In this document: piece by piece, positions 21,027-23,146 of the stretch
Numbering within the stretch: the first letter of the stretch is position 1
Layout of the letters: each line of letters begins with the position of its first letter
Source: a virus
Virus record (IMG/VR): IMGVR_UViG_3300035670_001284
Location: 1-23,146 of that record
DNA length: 23,146 nt
Reading direction: 5' to 3' (one strand)
Notes under the pieces: model-generated
Databases searched by the model: none
What the model saw: the letters and a program-made list of their open reading frames with translations, nothing else
Told to the model about the DNA's origin: nothing
Program-made: the position numbers and the translations under genes

Positions 21027-21396
21027 TTTCTCCAATCTCCTCTAGAAAACCATAAATCATATCAAATACAACACCGTCACAACGTCCCATCACTTGCTTT
21101 AAAATCTCAACAGCGCGAGCAAGGGTATCTTCTGACTCAGGTTTAAGCTCTACAATCTCATAGACATCTTGCTCAGAAAACTTAGGTCCGTGAATATCTG
21201 TTCCCCAACGTTTCTCTTCTACAATCACTTTCAAGCCGTATCGCTCTGCTGATCGTCCATAAGCAACTGTCTGATTAAAAGCATTCTTCGCATGACCCGG
21301 AGCCTTCCAAGAAGTTTTGCCGGAAGCTGCACGGAACAATTCTTTTGTCTCCTTGTTCCTAATGATGTAAGTTTTGTTTGCCTTAACATCACTCAT
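21019..21396 (-). CDS. Hypothetical protein, 125 residues
   Basis: Not recognised. The N-terminal half has a conserved-looking stretch TYIIRNKETKELFRAASGKT followed by SWKAPGHAKNAFNQTVAYGR, which suggests a small basic nucleic-acid-binding-like fold. The C-terminal half is helical and acidic (EDTLARAVEILKQVMGR, ending IGENE). The ATG at 21396 overlaps the end of the HNH gene by 8 bases. I infer nothing firm about its role. Confidence 0.7.
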   Translation of the reverse strand: MSDVKANKTYIIRNKETKELFRAASGKTSWKAPGHAKNAFNQTVAYGRSAERYGLKVIVEEKRWGTDIHGPKFSEQDVYEIVELKPESEDTLARAVEILKQVMGRCDGVVFDMIYGFLEEIGENE

Positions 21397-21967
21397 TTTC
21401 TTTCTCCTCCATTAGTCGTTCTACAATCTGAATTCTTCGCTTAGCTGAGTTGCTGGCTGGAATTATGCCATTTTCTTTCAGCCATTGTGTATCAAGCTTA
21501 GCTTTCTGTAGTCTAATAGCTTCTTTAGTTGCTTTAGCTTCTTCCCAAGTAAGCCCTTGCTTTTCCTGCAACGTCTTGCACTCGTGGCACTCCACACACA
21601 GTATCTGTAAGTCATCAAAACCAACCATTAGGATGTTATTGAAGTAGTTCTCAAAGTCTTCAACCTTAGTGAAGCTGTGGTTGCCGAGTTTATGATCAAT
21701 CTGCACTTCATTCAACTTGAACAACCCTTCACAAATCTCACACTTAGTAAGCCACTTCGTTCTCGTACTGTCATCCATATCAGGAATTGTATTCATATAC
21801 AAGTACGCTAACTTCACATCTGACTTCATCCAAGCAGAACGTATTGCAGAACGAACAACACTAACAACATGCTTCTCTTGTGGTTTACCATCGGGTCCGA
21901 GTTTCTTCAAGAAAGACTTTAACTTATCCTCTCTCTTCTTTAAATCAAGCTTACTAGGAACCGTCAT
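21389..21967 (-). CDS. HNH endonuclease
   Basis: A 192-residue protein with a zinc-stabilised HNH centre: Cys76-x-x-Cys79 (CEIC), VQIDH with Asp91-His92, LQILCVECHECKT with Cys124-x-x-Cys127 and His128. The N-terminal 70 residues are a basic helical region (LDLKKREDKLKSFLKK) and the C-terminal 50 are helical. It could be a free-standing homing endonuclease or a host-DNA nuclease. It sits in the early cluster next to the 5'-3' exonuclease, 3 bases after the 112-residue gene, with a weak ribosome binding site (GTGGAACTG). Confidence 0.88.
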   Translation of the reverse strand: MTVPSKLDLKKREDKLKSFLKKLGPDGKPQEKHVVSVVRSAIRSAWMKSDVKLAYLYMNTIPDMDDSTRTKWLTKCEICEGLFKLNEVQIDHKLGNHSFTKVEDFENYFNNILMVGFDDLQILCVECHECKTLQEKQGLTWEEAKATKEAIRLQKAKLDTQWLKENGIIPASNSAKRRIQIVERLMEEKENE

Positions 21968-21970
21968 GTG

Positions 21971-22309
21971 TCAGTTCCACGTTGGCTTAAACTCTTGTGT
22001 CCGAGTCTTAGTGACATAGTGCTCAGGGATAACAACTTCAGGGACAAGCTCTTGATACTCTTCCACCTTTTCGTAGGTTGCGTCATCCCACTCCGTACCA
22101 TAGCTATCATCCCACATGCCACTACGCGATACACAGACATTCAGGAAATCGGAGGCGTCTAGACCTTCTCCAGCCAGAATTTTAACATCTTCTTCTGTAA
22201 TGGTGTGGCTAACCCAGCAATAGAAACTGCTGTATTTCCTGTGCTCTTTCTCAAACTCTCCAACCTCTGATACATATTCAAGCAGTTGTTCTTCAGTGAT
22301 CTTATTCAT
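21971..22309 (-). CDS. Hypothetical acidic protein, 112 residues
   Basis: Start placed at the ATG at 22309 behind TTGGAGATTGAGT; an upstream frame start at 22408 would overlap the exonuclease by over 100 bases without a signal. The product (MNKITEEQLLEYVSEVGEFE, then DVKILAGEGLDASDFLNVCV) is acidic and soluble and not recognised. The 8-base overlap ATGAATAA with the exonuclease stop mirrors the junction at 21026. Acidic early phage proteins often inhibit host DNA-binding proteins, but this is only a possibility. Confidence 0.7.
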   Translation of the reverse strand: MNKITEEQLLEYVSEVGEFEKEHRKYSSFYCWVSHTITEEDVKILAGEGLDASDFLNVCVSRSGMWDDSYGTEWDDATYEKVEEYQELVPEVVIPEHYVTKTRTQEFKPTWN

Positions 22310-23146
22310 ACTCAATCTCCAATCGGTTAAGTGTGTCCCGTATGTTGTAAATCTCATTATCTTCCCTACGGAGCCAGAGAAGCTGAGCACTGTCTTGTAA
22401 GTAGTCAAGCCAATTCCATTTCAACACCTCCCCATCCCAAGTAGTGAAGTCTTTCTTTTCTTCTCCGTAATAACTCTTGTAGGCTTCACATACACGATTG
22501 AACAGTTCTTTAATTGTACCTGCACCTTCCAGATACTTCATAGCATTTGCTTTACCAATTCCCCGTGTCTTACCTAGGTTGTACTTCTCTTGAATATCCG
22601 CTGTGAAGTTTGGCAACCCCGGAATATTATCTGTACTCAAATCACCACATAGCATCTGCATACACAAGTGTTCAGCACAATCATAGGGTGTTGGTATTAC
22701 AATCTCAGGTTCAGTATCTCCATAGATAAAATAAGGAGAAATCACTTGCTTGAGATCTTTGTCCAAAAAACTTAGGAGCCACTTCCATTCTCCAGTTTTA
22801 CGGAAGTGTTTGTAGTTCTCAAAGCCTTTCTTGGAGAGGTAATCGTCGGCTTCCTCCCCATTCACAACAACAACCTTGTTCCTATATTTCTGAAGGATTG
22901 CCTCTTTAATCTCCGAGAACAATAGGGGTTTGTCTTTTCTCATCCCCTTATATGGAAGTTGCTGAGCAATATCATATCGGAAATTACCTTCACCGCCTAC
23001 TGCTAATTGATAGTCTTCCGCAAAACCATGCTTCTTAATCTTACCTACAAAGTAATCAAATTGCTCCACTCCGTACTGGATGTGATCTTCAATGTCCGGG
23101 TTTAGCTCGGCACACTCTTCAATTTCAAAATCTTCTGGCTTGTAAG
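22302..23146 (-). CDS. 5'-3' exonuclease (T7 gp6 / FEN-like), N-terminus outside window
   Basis: The frame is open to the right edge, and the codons upstream of the GTG at 23069 read as protein (ECAELNPDIEDHIQYG), so the gene starts outside the window. Visible motifs are those of 5'-nuclease family proteins: GEEADDYLSK and SFLDKDLKQ (acidic metal-binding residues), GDLSTDNIPGLP (GDxxDNIPG), and GKTRGIGKANAMKYL (helix-3-turn-helix DNA clamp). Such enzymes degrade duplex DNA 5' to 3', remove RNA primers and help break down host DNA for nucleotides. The N-terminal metal ligands are presumably in the missing part. It ends with TAA overlapping the next ATG. Confidence 0.88.
   Translation of the reverse strand, partial: YKPEDFEIEECAELNPDIEDHIQYGVEQFDYFVGKIKKHGFAEDYQLAVGGEGNFRYDIAQQLPYKGMRKDKPLLFSEIKEAILQKYRNKVVVVNGEEADDYLSKKGFENYKHFRKTGEWKWLLSFLDKDLKQVISPYFIYGDTEPEIVIPTPYDCAEHLCMQMLCGDLSTDNIPGLPNFTADIQEKYNLGKTRGIGKANAMKYLEGAGTIKELFNRVCEAYKSYYGEEKKDFTTWDGEVLKWNWLDYLQDSAQLLWLRREDNEIYNIRDTLNRLEIEYE

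Noticed and set aside
22302-23069. GTG at 23069 as the start of the exonuclease
   Set aside because: The frame stays open to the right edge, the family needs N-terminal metal ligands not present after 23069, and no ribosome binding site precedes the GTG.
1-23146. tRNA genes, CRISPR arrays, insertion sequences or an integrase/att site
   Set aside because: Looked for cloverleaf-like segments, regularly spaced repeats, transposase or recombinase motifs and found none I can support.

Overview
The window is a piece of the genome of a tailed, contractile-tail bacteriophage (myovirus morphology) that looks virulent: no integrase, no CI-type repressor and no host genes are visible. The SAR endolysin and spanin pair point to a Gram-negative host. 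The backbone is moderately AT-rich (roughly 40-47% GC in the stretches I counted) and genes are packed with 1-8 base overlaps. Gene content (simple baseplate, nrdA-nrdB-glutaredoxin, thyX, T7/T5-type exonuclease) recalls the Felix O1 / KPP10 / Pseudomonas KIL group, but that placement is inference from memory, not a search.

Left arm, + strand, 1-8477: the baseplate and adsorption module. In order: a Dit-like protein cut by the left edge, baseplate plug, hub, membrane-piercing spike with an HxH tip, gp25/gpW-like wedge, gpJ-like wedge, gpI/DUF2612-like wedge, a tail fibre with a gp53-like C-terminal domain, and a 769-residue tailspike. The C-terminal part of the fibre and about three quarters of the tailspike are clearly richer in GC (about 57-62% in sampled lines), as expected for swapped receptor-binding domains. 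An intrinsic terminator follows at 8500-8522.

Centre left, + strand, 8523-10743: a short scar-like leader with two tiny ORFs, then the lysis cassette: SAR endolysin, two-TM holin candidate, i-spanin, overlapping o-spanin, and two unidentified small proteins that each have one TM segment and a coiled coil. A bidirectional terminator at 10768-10809 separates this from the convergent right arm.

Right arm, - strand, 23146-10827 (transcribed right to left): early and nucleotide-metabolism genes. Reading in transcription order: 5'-3' exonuclease (cut by the right edge), a 112-residue unknown, HNH endonuclease, a run of small unknowns (two of them, 41 and 53 residues, easily missed), metallophosphoesterase, a predicted promoter, dUTPase, a 192-residue protein, a 61-residue protein, ThyX, two small unknowns, NrdA interrupted by a LAGLIDADG intein, NrdB and glutaredoxin. 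Then comes a 287-base AT-rich spacer with repeats, a promoter and a possible leader peptide. It is followed by a ribbon-helix-helix protein, a winged-helix-like protein with an SSB-like acidic tail, and an AP2/HNH-type endonuclease.

Functionally, NrdA/NrdB/glutaredoxin make dNDPs, dUTPase turns dUTP into dUMP, and ThyX methylates dUMP to dTMP. The exonuclease could recycle host DNA. Together they supply DNA precursors. The most striking single feature is the NrdA intein, which sits directly before the thiyl-radical cysteine (E. coli Cys439 equivalent) and ends in Gly-Gln instead of the usual His-Asn. Four of the enzyme genes (nrdA, thyX, metallophosphoesterase and probably dut) appear to start with TTG behind strong Shine-Dalgarno sequences.
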